Position numbers and translations under genes: made by a program. The notes beneath the pieces were generated by a model. The model searched no databases. It was given only the letters and a program-made list of their open reading frames with translations, and was not told the origin of the DNA. From Terfezia claveryi (Eukaryota; Ascomycota; Pezizomycetes; Pezizales; Pezizaceae): DNA of 64,000 bases. Each line of letters opens with the position of its first letter. Positions within the stretch are counted from its first letter, which is position 1. Shown here one piece after another: positions 46,926 through 59,974 of this stretch. The stretch is taken from contig WHUX01000012.1 of assembly GCA_015179025.1 (NCBI GenBank), forward strand, positions 248,001 to 312,000. The letters run 5' to 3'.

Positions 46926-48848
46926 TCCTGCCACCGGGCTGACTCCTGGGGTCTGCCTCTTTGGCGGCATAGTTAGATGTATTGACTGTTAAAACGAGCG
47001 TAATGGGTGCGGTTCGCTTGGGGTCTCTGTCACGGCTTTGCCGAAAGCTAGCACTCCGAGCTTCGGTTTTAGGCGAGACTGCTTCGTCGATAGTCTGGGC
47101 AAGGAAGAGCGCGTGAGCGACAATGGGAGTTGCAGGAACCGTTTCCGAGTTATTACACCTTGGGCGACGTCGCAGCAGGAAAAATGAATTATAGGAAGCT
47201 AGGAATCGGTAGTGACCCCGCAAATCGCTTGCCAAAAGGAAGGGTCGAAAGGAGTTTCCCGTGCCTTTAAGAATTTAAGTTGACCGTATGTAGGTAGGTT
47301 TGTAAATTGAAAGCTTGGTTTGCAGGCAACGTTAACGGATTAATTTCTGCTTCCCCCTTGTTAGATAGAAGCAGTCTGAACCTGTGCTTTCCGCCCCTGG
47401 CTGCGAAACGAGCGGGAGCGATGGGTTCGCGGAAAGGGCTACCTAGATTCTCGAGTAAGCTGGCAGATTTGTGCGGAACGTTATTCCCTTTCGTGAACAG
47501 TCAAAAGGCTGAGGGCTCGTTTGGATGCAAGGCCGATGCCATTTTCTTTTTTTTTTTCGTACTCCTCGGACCGACTTTCGGTGTTTCTGTGTCTTCTATT
47601 GGTCCTTCGCAGGTCGAACTGCAATCTCGAACCCGGCCAGAATGTCTCTCTTCGGCGGCTGCTTGATCGTGACAGGCGGTCAGCACATACAACAACGTTA
47701 CATACTCTAGAAGTGAGGATATGCGCGTCTGCTTCCTTGTTCGATTTGCGACCTGGGTTTGTTGGGGGGGGGAGCGGTTGATACTCTCTGGAGGCCGCTG
47801 GGCGCCCGACAATCCCAGAACCCCTGTGCTTGAAACAGGGAATGAAGGAAACCACAGTCAACGAACCCAGCGAAGCGACAATTGCACACATACACACATA
47901 CCCACACACATTTACACACACACACACACACACACAGTAGGTACATACATACTCGAAACCAGCTGTGCATACTGTACTACGATAGAAGCGGCTGAACCGT
48001 TGATATTCCTGCTTCAGGTGCGCTAATCCAGCGGCGGCACAAGAAACTTACCAATGGAAATTCAAGACCAGCATCGCGGTAAATGCAAGCCTGTGTGAGG
48101 CGTGCGAACGGGGTTGGCGGCATGTGCTTGTTCCCTGTCCTTTATGTATCGAGAGCGTTGATCCCCATCTGGCATCGTCTGAGCCAAACTCGAAGCAGAG
48201 TTAGAGCTGCGATCTCGAAGCAGGCACACAGCCAGGGCCAGAGCCGGGGTGGGAGTTCAGAAGTTTATCTGGGCACGTACAGTAGAGCTCTCAGAAACCT
48301 ATCTCCAACATATACAGCTATTAATCGGCTTAGGGAAACTTCGTGGTATCTCAACGAAGCATTCTGGCTGCTCCACCAGAATTAATCAAGTGTAGTCTGG
48401 TTACAAAGTGCTTGCGCGGGGAGCACCTGGACCGAGGAAACTGGTCAAGCATCAGAGCGGGACCTATATTGGCCATGTGATATAAAACTGAGTCTTTACA
48501 AACCAGACGTCCAGCTTCCCAAGTAGACTCATCCTCCGCTTCCCAATCCTTTTTCACAGTTTCGCAATCATCATCCCCCACGGGTATAAAGCTCCAGTGT
48601 GCCTGAAAATACAAAATTCCACAAAATTTTCATACAAGAAATTAGAAAGAAAACAGAGTCCCTATCAAATAGGAGAAAGAAACAACTGGTGAATTAAAAC
48701 TTTCTCCATTCCAATGTCAATATAGTATCCCAGATGCCCAACGCGTGGCTCGAGAGTCACATTGAATCAATGCATAAAATTGTCATGGAGGTATATCAAG
48801 TTACAAAACCCTTTCCATGTAGCGCCGTGATTGTCCCAGAAATGGCCT
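46926..48848. other. Upstream region of the Zn2Cys6 gene
   Basis: About 1.9 kb between the Zn2Cys6 start and the Spa2-like stop, both on the minus strand. It should hold the regulator's promoter and a possibly long leader. Content noted: an AC microsatellite (47886-47936), reversed AACCAGACTA at 48393-48402 and several overlapping open stretches up to 150 codons on both strands with no domain. No gene is supported. Confidence 0.55.
47886..47936. repeat. AC-rich microsatellite
   Basis: Interrupted (ac)n with a pure run of about ten units at the right end. Confidence 0.9.
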
Positions 48849-51800
48849 TTATCGTAAGTCATCATCATTGAGGATGTCGTGCACATTGATGTCTAGTCCT
48901 TGGTATCCACCTTGCCTTACCTCTGTGTCAATATCTTCTACTGTCTTGACTAGCTCCTATCATCACATGTGGTAAGCGTCTGCATCAAATCATTTAAAGA
49001 AGGAATGTCATACCTTGATTTCTCTAGCCATGTCGAATGATAGTCCAGCCAGCTTCCCTTTGAACTCTTTACCGGAACTGCCTATTACTCCCTCACCCTG
49101 ATCCGCCATATCCAGCATCTTGGTGCGGCAGTCGGCCAGTTTGCCAACAGTGGCTTGACCTCTCTCGCGAAGCATCATGTTTCCAGTAAGCGACATGGAA
49201 GATTGTGTAGAGTAGACAACTTTCCCTACAACATCTGCAATTTCAAATATTTGGCTGCGAAGAGTATCCATATCGCCATCCGAGCGAATAGTAGCAAGAA
49301 GAGATTGAATTGATTCAACAATGCCCTCGAAATGATTCTCGACAAATAGCTACAGTATTGTCAGTCAAAAGGCGAAAATGATCAGAATATAGCAATACTT
49401 TGACTGCCGACTTACCTTCAGCTCTTCAACATTATTCTGTTCAGTCCTCACACCAAAACCCTGCGGTCCCTTGGGAATATCCCGTGGTGGAGACATCATT
49501 GAAAGTCCATCACGCTTACCCCAATTTACGTTTCCACTTGCGCCTGCGCCACCCCTACTCATCCTCGATGACTGCCTTGGGGAGCTCGATGAGCTGTACA
49601 CTGAATCCGTGCTCATTCTAGGAAGCACTGCTATGGGCGTGGCAAACTTTGGTGGTGTGGATTGTTGTGCTGATGGAGGAGGGGTGAATTTGGTGGGGGT
49701 AACTGTTCGTTGTCGATCTGGAGTGTCTCTTGTCGATTCCCTGTGTGTCGAGCTCTGCCCGTAACCTTGTGTAGAGGACGAAGTGACAGAGTACTGCCTT
49801 GAGTGTTGTGATATACGTGGGTCATCCTTTACTAACTCATCTGCTACTTCGTCCAATTCTCCTGGTGGAGAAGGCCTGATCTTAACCTTCTTTACCAATT
49901 CAACCACACTGGCAGTCAAGTGACTAGCAGCGGCGTCCAGTAAGGACACAGGGGATAGCCCATTGGCCGTGGCATGATTTTTAGCTGCCGTGATGAGGTT
50001 ATTTGCCGTAGCAGACACCCTCGATTTCAATTTAGCTACGACATCGGTATCCTCCAATCCTAGAGTTACAGCAGTTGCTTGGTCGACGCTCTCTGTGATT
50101 GCCCTGGCAGCCATCACAACTGTCTTCATATGGTCTAAGACAACCGCTGGGTCCACGCCTCTTGCTGTTCGGAGCATATCATCAATGGCGATCTGGAATT
50201 TGGTGACATGCACATCTTTGATGATGCCACTGGCGTCAGTGAAGCCACCATCTCTAGCAGCTAAGGATACCCCTGGCTGTTGCAATGCTAAACCCAGTGA
50301 GGTTGCACGTATACTTCGGAGCTGCGTCTTCGCCCGAGCATATCTGCTCTTCCATTCTTTCACCTCATCTTGCAGTTTGTTGAGCTGCTGGGATAACTTC
50401 TCCTCACGTTCCCATGACTCGGCACTGCGTTCAGAGAGCTCTTTCATTTCTTTCAGAAATTCTGTGGCTTCTTTCCGAACCTCTTCAGTAACCTGTAAAA
50501 GTACCGCTCATTAGTAATGGCTTAGGCAAGACAAAATCCCTAAGACACGCACCTCTCGTTGTTCCTGAAGCTCGGCCTTCAACTCTTCATGTTGCGCTAA
50601 TAGAGTTCCATAATCACCATCACTGCAGCCCCTCGGCTCTCCACTACCCCGATCTTGATCATCCAAGGCCTGATTTAAGTTCTCAATCTGATCTTGAAGT
50701 GACAGCTCAGTAGCCTCATAGTCAGCTTTCGCCTTGGAAATTTCTTCCCCCAAAGCGTCCTGTTGGCTTTCCAATGTAGCGATCTTAGATTCAAGCTCAA
50801 ATTTTTCTTCTTGCCATTCCTTGCGCTCTTGCAAAATTGACTTTTTTTTGGTCCAACTACATTAGTTCAAGCTAGAATAATGCAGTGGTGTGGTGAGCTT
50901 ACTGATTCACGTTGCATCCCTTCATCTTTCATGCGTATTGCTTCTGCCTCTTTCTCTCGCAGCGTGATTTCCAAATCCTCCAACCGCTGTTGCAATGACG
51001 TGACCTGGGACTGATAGTCCGCTATCACCTTTTTATCTGCCTATAATACATATCAACAACCAGGCCCAAGCGCAGTGAGACGACGCAGGCTCAATTGGCT
51101 TACCTCATTCCCACTATTTCCCACAAGCGATCCACTGATACTACCATTCATACTCCTCATGCTCCCTGCTCGACTCCTAACCCGCGAGCCTGAACTCTCC
51201 CTATTCATTCCTATAGGACCCTCACTACTTCCGGAAGGTGCTATCATGTCGGATAACGTATCCTTTGTCGACCTCTTATTGTCTTCCAATCCATAAGGGT
51301 CGTCGTCATCCAGTCCAGCATCATCATCGTCTTCTTCTACCATAGTGCTCTTATTTGGAATAATTGTATTGGACTGGAAAGTTTTCGGTAGAGGTCGTCC
51401 AAATTGGTTTGGTGGCCCCCCTGGTCCTCCCGGCCCTGGGCCTGGTATTCCGAGATTACCCGGTGGATAGCCCTGTGGAGGCCCGTTACGCATTCCATTA
51501 GGCCCTGGAGAACCCATCCTTCCTGGCCCGGGACTTCCCACTCTGCCTGGTCCCGGTGGTTGGGGAAAGCCCCTCATACTCGTCATGCTTCCTGTTGGGC
51601 TCACTGGCATATCGTTAGGATCCTGAAAATGAGGATATCGTCTCTCCAACTCGTAAAATACATCTTTTGCTAAGTCTCTAAATCTCGGTACGGGCAATGT
51701 GCTCAACTTCATACGAGCCTGGTTTCTCTTTGGGTGAAATGTTTCCTTCGGTAGCAAGTACGGCGGCGTTGATCCAGAGTCCCGTCTATCGTTCGCCAGT

Positions 51801-52330
51801 TGGCGCCTTTGCAGTTCGTCATATACATCGGTTGACAGCTCCTGGAACTGGACTTTCGAAAGTCGCAAAAGTTTATCCCTAGCCCTTTTCTGTTTTGGGT
51901 TGCGATCGTTCAAGAGGTCCTGAGCAAGTAACCTTTTCAGCGCAGCATGGTGTATAGCAAGCTCCTCCTCAAGTACAATGCCCTTCAATGAACCGTACTC
52001 GGCATCCGAATACAAGCCAGCACCATCTGAAGACCTCGCGACTGAAGATGGTGGTGAAGGTGCCCCACCCCGGAGATCCCGGGGCCTAGGTCCATTGTGT
52101 ATGTCTCCATATTGTGGTAAAGGTGGTGGACCTTGCGGACCGTTTCCGCTGTAAGTGGCAGAGCGGCTTGGTGGCCCCATATGAGTGCTTGCCCCTCCAC
52201 CATCTCCTCCGCCATTTGAAAAGTATTCGGAATTGTTGGACTGCATCGATTGGTATCGTGATATCCCAGACCAGTCACTTCCGGCAACAGATACGGGCGA
52301 GAGAGCTGTTCGGGCAAGATTATTATTCAT
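48849..52330 (-). CDS. Spa2/SpaA-like polarisome scaffold
   Basis: Scaffold of the polarisome at hyphal tips, linking formin and MAPK modules. Exons: 51104-52330, 50903-51040, 50553-50840, 49416-50492, 49014-49349 and 48849-48956, about 1057 residues; all internal junctions fall in phase 0. Two GIT/SHD repeats lie near residues 130-230 (RARDKLLRLSKVQFQELSTDVYDELQRR and RNQARMKLSTLPVPRFRDLAKDVFYELERR, both kept as LSxxxFxxLxxDVxxELxRR). A Pro/Gly-rich segment follows, then coiled coils over about 410-600. The conserved C-terminal region (SHD-V-like) covers the last 150 residues (EIADVVGKVVYSTQSSM). The exon at 50553-50840 begins after an A-rich acceptor, the weakest junction. The start was placed at MNNNLARTAL; an in-frame Met lies at 52417. 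Confidence 0.92.
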
Positions 52331-55300
52331 CTGACTCGTATTGGTACTGGTACACGGACCAGTTTGTCTTGTCTCCACCTGCTCGCAGAACACCATGCAG
52401 AGGTGAAAAGCAACCAACTCCTATTCTGCTGGTCCAAATCTAACTGATTGCTTATGTAATCATGATCGTCATACATGGGAAATTATAATTACAGTTGTTG
52501 CCTAGAAGATCGCTGAAACATTCCGACTCAGAACATACGCCTAGCTGGCCGCACCATTGAATGAATATATAACGTAGCTATAGCTGCTGCATAACCCGCT
52601 CTCTTGGATTGAAGAGGTGGGCGTCATGCAATACCTAAAATATGACAACTTCGAGATGAAATGTCTTGGGTGGCAGCCTACTTGTGCAACCAGACTAGCC
52701 TACTTGTGACTTGTGCATAGCCATTGAGGCCAAATATTTTAGGGCAAAATCGACCACAACTAAAAACCCCCCTTTTATTGGCTGCACTTTGGCCAGGGAC
52801 AATAATGGAGATCACAATCTCACTCTCATAATTGAATCTACCAATATGGAAATCGAACTCCTTTACCACAGAACTGAAAGTAAATGAACAACGACGTCGT
52901 CCTCCGACGATCACAGGTCGGCAAGCAATAATTCGGATGGAGCATTCTAGCCTACCCTGACGATCTGGACATAGTGGAGTTATCCATGCAGCTGTCATCT
53001 TCATTCCCTACCATTCGTAAAGGACCCAGGGAACCGAACCAGAACACCGATTCCAAGAACACCGATTCCAAGAACACCAATTCCTAGAACACCAATTCCA
53101 AAAACACTACAGGGAGGGTACAGTCAAATCTAAATTCTTCTATTGCATCCTGCCACTTGCGGCCAAAAGCACGTATGCGTCTACCTGAGGCATCTAGGTT
53201 TTATGGATATGCAGTAAGTAAAATGCCAACCGACTGAGCATATAGTCAATAGCACAATAGCGTACTTAGGTTAGTACTTTCACTGATGTGGGCTTGGTCT
53301 ATTGGCAGTTTCGGCCTGGTCATAGGCAAGGTTTCCTTCCTCAGCACCTTGTGTTGTCTCTTTAGAGAAAAAAGTCACAACTACCCCAGCATTTCCTTTG
53401 TAGTTTGATTCATATATTCCAATTTTGTAATAGTAGTTGACAAGATGTAGCAACTTCAAAGTACTGAACAGTTGCGCCGCTACCTATATCACAAGTTGCC
53501 TTGGGAATGTGTCTGGGGTTTTGCTAGTGCAAGTCAGATTAGGGTATTTCCAGGCTAAGTCAACCATCCTCCTCTAAAGCTAGCAAACTTGTGCACTACA
53601 CCTTGTGTTCGTAATACTGCTCCATGGTTTGTATCACATTAGAAAACCATTCATAAAGTGTTTTTTCTTCCTCGTTGGCAAATACGATATGCGGTAATGC
53701 TTGAAAACTTTGGGTCTGCATATTGTAAAAACGATGCTTGCAGACTGTACTGAGGCAGTTAAATTCTACGTAGTTGGAAAATAAGAAGTTTAAGCGGAGC
53801 TGACTAATGATAAGCATGATGAGATCAATAATACTATGGATTATCTTTAGGAGAAAACGACCCAAAACTTAGGCTAGGTAGCTTATGGAAGAAAATGCTG
53901 ACGGAGGAAATCAATTGCTTTCCAGGTTTACAGATGTGCCGGATAAAGTAGGGATATGTATATGTCCGAAGCAGTTTGGCTGGTACGATCCTCCTCCGTC
54001 GACAACGACCAGCAGAGGCTCATATAGACTAGGCCATCAACACCCGAGGTGTTGAGCATTCGTTCTCGTATGTTCAACATTAATCTAATTAACCCTGAGA
54101 GACATCATGTAATAGACTAGAATGACATGCATGAGGAAGTTTGTTACTATTTGGGAAGTGATTGCCTAATTGGGAAATATGGGTTGAATTACGGTGCACA
54201 TCCTCCATTCATTAGCGAGATATCTACCGCCATTCAGTACTCAGGAAATAGTACCTCCATATTACCCATCACCTGGAATTACTCCTCAACATTTTCCAGC
54301 TCTCTCCAGTTGTAGCAAAACCATAATACTTCATCAATTTTACCTCTAGATCTTATATCTCATGGATTGTAGAAATTGTCCCATAACAGCTCCAAGTGAC
54401 AATCCCTTTGAGTCTCTATCAAGTGGGTACCCTTCTTGTGCTAGCATTTTATCAACTGGAATCATTTTAGATACAGGGTCTTGAATCCTGAAATCTATTT
54501 TTATTTTCCACTTCATAAATGGTCATGGTGGAATATGCATTCTTCCAGGGGCTCCAATTTTGATTGATCAGATCCTGCAACCTCACCCATCAATCGATTA
54601 ATATCCACTTGTATCGTATATGAATAGTCAGCTAATCACCATAACCTACCGTTTGTCTAGTCTGGCTTGCCCGTTTGTCTGTGTACTGCACAGCTGTATA
54701 TTTTTCAGAGGAAGGAGAAATTTTAATCGGTTGACCAGCAGTGCTCCCTGCCATTTCTGTTCTTTTAGCGTCCAGCTTGAATACATTTAGTCAACAGAAA
54801 CAAAAAGTATCATACCGTATTAGGAGAAAATGGCACCTCAATCTAATATTTTTGAATTATCTGGGCGGTCAAAACCATTGGTCGATGTGTTCCTAGTGGA
54901 TGTGAATTACTACTTTGGGGAAATGTTGAGAGTAGTTTGGTTGAGCTGGAGGATGGCTGGCAGATCACTCGTCTTGCTTGATAAAGCAGCTTAAGACCAT
55001 TTTTCTGGGAGCTCTTTTCCCTCTATAGTAACAATTTTAAATGTTTGACGACGACTTCATCAGCTTAAAAATGGATAAGTTACAGTCAGAACCTAGTTGG
55101 GGAGGATTGAAATAAACCAGTCATGTAATTGGCTGCTGTAATAAGAACCTTGTGGAATGTGAATGTTGCGGAAGGGGATGTAAAATGATATGTAAAAGTA
55201 TGTAAAGTGATATGTGAACATTGCGGGACAGAGAACAAAACCTTCGGCAATTACAACTAGCTGATTGTACTGTATGTACCTCCTCTTTCCACTGGATGGT

Positions 55301-56922
55301 TTACTACCTCTTAGAGTGAAGACAACAATCTTGCAAGAGTGCAGAACGGTACGGTCAAGGCATATCTGGTCTTCCTGCATCAGCGGGGCCCGGGGTCTCA
55401 CAATCTTGCACAAAAAGCTGACACCGCGAAGTGGGTGCAGCCAGACAAGTCTAACTGTAAAATTTGCAGACATCTAGCCAATCAGGCATATGAACTTTCC
55501 GATCCTGGACTTCTAGAGAAATCTCTCAGCCTCATAGAAGGTATATACATATTCTTCAAATAAGGCAGACTGCCGTAATTTTATCCTGACAGATGGTCAG
55601 ATCAAATTATTTTGGGCTTATCAAAAGAAGGAACCTGATTGAAAATCAGGATAGACCGAGGCACTATATCGGATTGTTGATCATTGCATGGGAGTGACTC
55701 TGTCATAGTGGGCATTATGACACTCTTTTTTTACTAGACCGGAGTTTATGTCCTTTATTTAGATAGTATTACTCCATGTCAATGAGTTCTCCTTCCCTAT
55801 TTGATTAATTTCCTGTGCAGAGAAAAAGAACGGAGCGAAGGAGATGGTGGGTTCCCCCTGTGGCATGGGTAGCGTTCCGTGCCATCCGCAACGAAGTGTC
55901 ATGGAAAGAATTATGTTTAAGCCGTAATACTCGATCCAAATGTGCTTATCAACAGTCTGTATGTCTTGTAACTACGAGGGAATATGAGTCTCAAACCGAC
56001 GTCATGATACCTCTACCATTCTAGGATGCATACAGTGTGGCAACAGGATTATCACTACTGCACCTAAATGGATTTGGTACTCAAATCCTCATCGCATTTA
56101 ATATGTCGGCCTATTGTTTCAAGTGAAAACTCTGACGTGTAATTTGTGTTGAGCCCAATTCAGAGGGACTATGAAGCGGATTGGTTCTTGGAGCTTTAAG
56201 CGAGACAATTAACATTAAGTTTCACCCCTAATGCAAGGGACCCGAGAGATTGGTTATACTACTTTAGCAATCGCAAATCAAACCCCTGTAGTTATGGTCA
56301 ACGTCTTAATAAAGTATAAAAGTGCCTCTTCAGCTCTGATAGACACTGATAATGAACAACCGTTGAAACAGCCGAGCCTATCAGATGAACTATTCAAGCT
56401 CGGGACGGATGAGCTAGGTAGGCGGAGGTTGCCACCATTCTGATTTGACACATAGATCTGTAGGTGAATCGCCACCCAATTGCCGTGCGGGAAGAGATAT
56501 GTATGTCAATTTATGATGATCGTCCAATCAGCAATGACGAGGTCAACATCACAATCTCCCTTTAGGATCTCTGGGATGGTGGTGATGTTATTGCACACCG
56601 TCCCTTGTTAGCTGCAGCGAGTTAATAACCTTGACGCATTGAAAAGGAGAAAAGAAAACAACCCTTCAATTAGATATCTTGTATACTAATCAATCAAATC
56701 GGAATCGAACCCAGACAAATTAGGCAGATTTTTGACACTGTACTGGTGCCGAACCCACGGTATACCCTTAACGCCTGAAATCCGCCTTATAAGATACACC
56801 TAAAGGGGTAGGAAAAAGATGCCTTGGTAACAAGTAAGCAAGAGGAAATCTCGTGCCTTGTGTTCTGTTCTCCTTTTTATTGAGCCGCACGCAATACTTT
56901 GCTCATGAGTGTTTTGGGCGGC
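52331..56922. other. Gene-poor 4.6-kb region
   Basis: No gene is supported. It begins with the Spa2 promoter, has AACCAGACTA at 52688-52697 (358 nt upstream of the Spa2 start), a near match TAGTCTGGCT at 54658-54667 and a 15-nt minisatellite at 53041-53100. Open stretches such as 53596-53865 (-), 55093-55473 (-) and 55339-55563 (+) have protein-like composition. I could not link them across splice sites or recognise them. They may be remnants of a decayed gene. Confidence 0.5.
53041..53100. repeat. 15-nt minisatellite, four units
   Basis: Unit agaacaccgattcca, four tandem copies (53041, 53056, 53071, 53086), the last two with A for G at the tenth base. Confidence 0.95.
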
Positions 56923-58081
56923 TCAGAAGAATCCACAGGTCCACACCACCGGAAGGTTTGGCCACTTAGTCTGCCATTCGGCCAGCACATCTGGAACTCT
57001 GGCATCAACAGTCTCCCTGGACCATCCCCTCCCTTCAATGTCTGCTTTCTCCCTCTCTTCTTTCGCTGCTGCCGTCAGCATATCAGCCAGATCCAAGATG
57101 CCCTTCCCTCCTATAATTGCTTCCTCATGGTTATCCTTGATATCCACGTTGATAACATGTACAGGCCTATTTAGCGGACTTGCTCTGTTATGTAAGTCGT
57201 CGACTACCGCATCCCAACATCGTTCCTCGCATGTAATGACGACGTCCACCACACCGCCCTCAACGCCAGTTTCCTCCTCCGATGGCACTTCACCTACGGC
57301 GCCAGTACCTCCAAGCCGGGGCTGGCCCACTTTCCAGTCTTGCCATCGTTCAGGACGCGCCTTGATCCGACGGTTGCGGTCCAGCATGTTCAAAAGCCCA
57401 TTGAGTGTATACAGCCGAGGATCCTTGCTCTTGAGTTCATTGTAGATTTCATCGTAAGTTGTGGCATTGAAAGAATATATGTTAGGCTTATCGATAGCAG
57501 GTCCGGGCAGTCGGACAGCGGAACCAGTACCGAATGAAATGACAGGGTATTTCCGAAGAGATAGAACTAGATGGGCTTCCATGGAACTATTCTTGCTCAT
57601 GACGGGTTAGAATGTCGATGTCAAAGGCTAGATACATAGTATAAAGGGATGGTTGAGCCAGTGACGAAGTGTAGAAAGCATATATTATGCGAATTATAGT
57701 ATATTATCGAAGACATGCATATCTACCAACCAAACCGCAGGAACATCTGTGCATTCTCAACAATTCCATGCCAATTTCACAGCAAGACAAATAGCAGAAG
57801 GAATGCTATGCGAGCAAAGCATGCTATACGCCAATGGCAAGCAGATTCATATGAACAATACATAAGTGAACATACCGATTTTGATTACTAGCACAGACAG
57901 TGCAAAATTTCAAGGGAAATTCCCTTGGTTCTAGAGTGTTTTTATTCTCTCTGTCGTGCCTTCTGCTATTATCACCGCCATCTTCACCGCCATGTTCACC
58001 GCCATTCTCCGCTTGCGGAGTGACCGATTCCTTGGGGGGTGTAGGTGCAAGAGTCGGAAGAGTAGATGTCGGGGTAACCAT
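56923..58081 (-). CDS. SSU72: SSU72-type RNA polymerase II CTD phosphatase
   Basis: Removes phosphate from Ser5 of the RNA polymerase II C-terminal repeat and works in the cleavage/polyadenylation complex. Exons 57876-58081 and 56923-57586, about 289 residues; the junction falls inside the Arg codon of the active-site loop. The catalytic loop is [13 protein letters not shown] (Cys nucleophile, CX5R). Family blocks follow: [54 protein letters not shown] and [17 protein letters not shown] (late catalytic Asp region). It is longer than the usual 200-odd residues because of an acidic N-terminal extension of about 60 residues and an insertion of about 25 residues between PERWQDWK and [12 protein letters not shown]. 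No splice signals allow that insertion to be an intron. The yeast orthologue is essential. Confidence 0.95.
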
Positions 58082-59974
58082 TGGGTCTCGTAGTCTTTCT
58101 GCTTTCCCTCAGTCTGACGTTTATGCTGACCGGTATCTCGATATATAGGTGACTCCCTAGAAATCGGGAATGTCAGAGACGGTACATATGTGACAAAATC
58201 AGACAGATACAATTAGGCAGGATATCAAGGAGTGCTTGATGGATATCAGAATATAGTTGCGTAATTATAAAGGTGTATCCTCAAAGAGCCGGAAGGCTCT
58301 AGGACAGCTCCAATATAAAAATGATCATCATACAGAGAGAGTGCAGCAGCTCGGGAAAAGTAATATGGTGGGGTGGGCATACTCACGTATATCAATGGTC
58401 CTGACGTGAAGCGAGTTTGGGTCTCGTGCTTTGATAGTTGAGAGAAAAAACTTCTTTATGTGTTATGCCAAGCCCGCGAGCAGATATGCTCTATGCAATA
58501 TGCGGACTACAATGGGCTCTACAGAGTACAGTACCTTAGATTTCTGTGATGGTGAAAGGTGACAAGTTGCAGATCGCCAAGAACGCGCAGCAAAAGGGGA
58601 CTATCGTTTCAGGTCTATTTTTGGAAACCACGACAGTCAAAGGCAACCCCACGATAACTGGGCAAATTTGTTTGAGCCTTCATAAGATAATTTGCACTAC
58701 TATATAGCAGTGCTATGTACGGAGTATACGCAACAGCTGAAAAGCACACACAAGTTTACCGGGGTATTTGGGCCATGGAAGCTGAAGAGCCCAGTGGTCG
58801 GTATTTCGAACTTAAGCGCAGGCTCTTCAGGCTTCTAGCAAGCTGGCAACACTTAGTACCTGCTAGTGTGTGTGATATATTGAGCGAGGGCACGAGAACA
58901 GAAAAGCCAACGGTGGCTGTATAATTGCAGGTTGTTAAACGCGGGGGACTTCTGTGGGCTTGAAACTTGAAACGGCGGAACAAGCCCAAGGGCAAGGGGG
59001 GAGAGTTCGGATATGTACCAGCGCCTGGTGACAAGTGTGGTGGGTAAAATGTAGAGGGTTCGATGGCGATTTGGAATTTGGTTTTTGGTTTTGGAATTTT
59101 CAGACCGTTCGTAGGCGTTTGACTTTGACTGCATCGACATATTACTTGCGCCTGCTTTCTTGTTCCGATCCTCAAACCTCTCGATGTATGTACCCTCTAC
59201 TTGACCTGCTCGCCCTGCCCTTACAGTCAAATCAATATCAAAGAATCTGGGTCTACTCCGAAAGTACTCGTACGCTCCACACTCTCCTCATCTGTTGTAT
59301 TGACCAAAGTCTCCCAGAAAGATTTACCACGCGTAGCGTAAGTTCCAAGGCCATGAATGAAACCTTTACCCCCCACCTCATTTCGCCCCTCCACCCCCAC
59401 CTCTCGTCTCTCTTCCATCAACTCCTTGGGCCACAGAGATGCTCGCTGACATTGACTAATATCGCCGGTCAGGTATCAGGCCTGTCACAAAAGCTGCTTA
59501 GCCAGATATAGTGGTGCAGCGAGCACACTGGAACAGTACCTTCTCGGACCCCACCTATATCCAGGCACATCCAGCGAATCTTCTGTCGCATTCCTTCTCC
59601 TCGCACTTGTTCTCTCATCCGCCTTGGGGTACCACTGGAGATACCCTGCCTGACCGCAACTTGACCACTGAGCGATCTTAGGGCAGCCCCAAGTGCTATT
59701 CATCTGCAACATTAAGACCCGCAGCTATAGTCGGTACTGCCCTTCACAATCATTCATCAATCCAGTTGGAAAAGGGACGTTAGTGGGAGAAAGAGCAGGA
59801 GCAAGACTAGCGAGCTATCATCATATCAACACGCTTCTGTCAAATTTATTTGCTCGGCCGGTTGTCTCAGGCGTTCATTCGTCAATTCGTCCCTATAGTT
59901 TTGGTCTTTCTCAAACCGTCTCGTTTGAGAGTGGCATCTGGTGGCTTGGATCGCAATAGCAATTGTTCATACAC
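58082..59974. other. Region between SSU72 and the Nbp2-like gene
   Basis: Divergent promoter region of SSU72 (minus) and the Nbp2-like gene (plus), about 1.9 kb. The right half holds strong plus-strand splice signals and a possible small spliced gene (59115-59653), listed separately. The left half shows nothing recognisable. Confidence 0.55.
59115..59653 (+). CDS. Possible small spliced gene with a C-terminal membrane segment
   Basis: Not recognised as any family. A phase-consistent model is 59115-59185, 59227-59337, 59473-59653, about 120 residues without a defined first exon. The intron 59338-59472 has a GTAAGT donor, a TGACTAAT branch site and a CAG acceptor. The upstream intron (59186-59226) has GTATGT and TTACAG but is only 41 nt. 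The last exon encodes a hydrophobic stretch (SVAFLLLALVLSSALGYHW) near the C-terminus. A rival model starts at the ATG at 59188, reads through the short intron and uses the acceptor at 59479 (about 107 residues). Alternatively these are introns in the 5' leader of the Nbp2-like gene. Confidence 0.28.

Noticed and set aside
47481..47933. Long minus-strand frame rich in Cys/Val
   Set aside because: Its start is translation of the AC microsatellite and the rest lacks any domain.
49990..50514. 174-codon plus-strand frame across the Spa2 coiled coil
   Set aside because: Antisense shadow of conserved Spa2 exons.
56699..56780. tRNA gene suggested by a GGTTCGATTCC-like B box on the minus strand
   Set aside because: No A box or foldable acceptor stem at the right distance. 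The same holds for a similar word near 30590.
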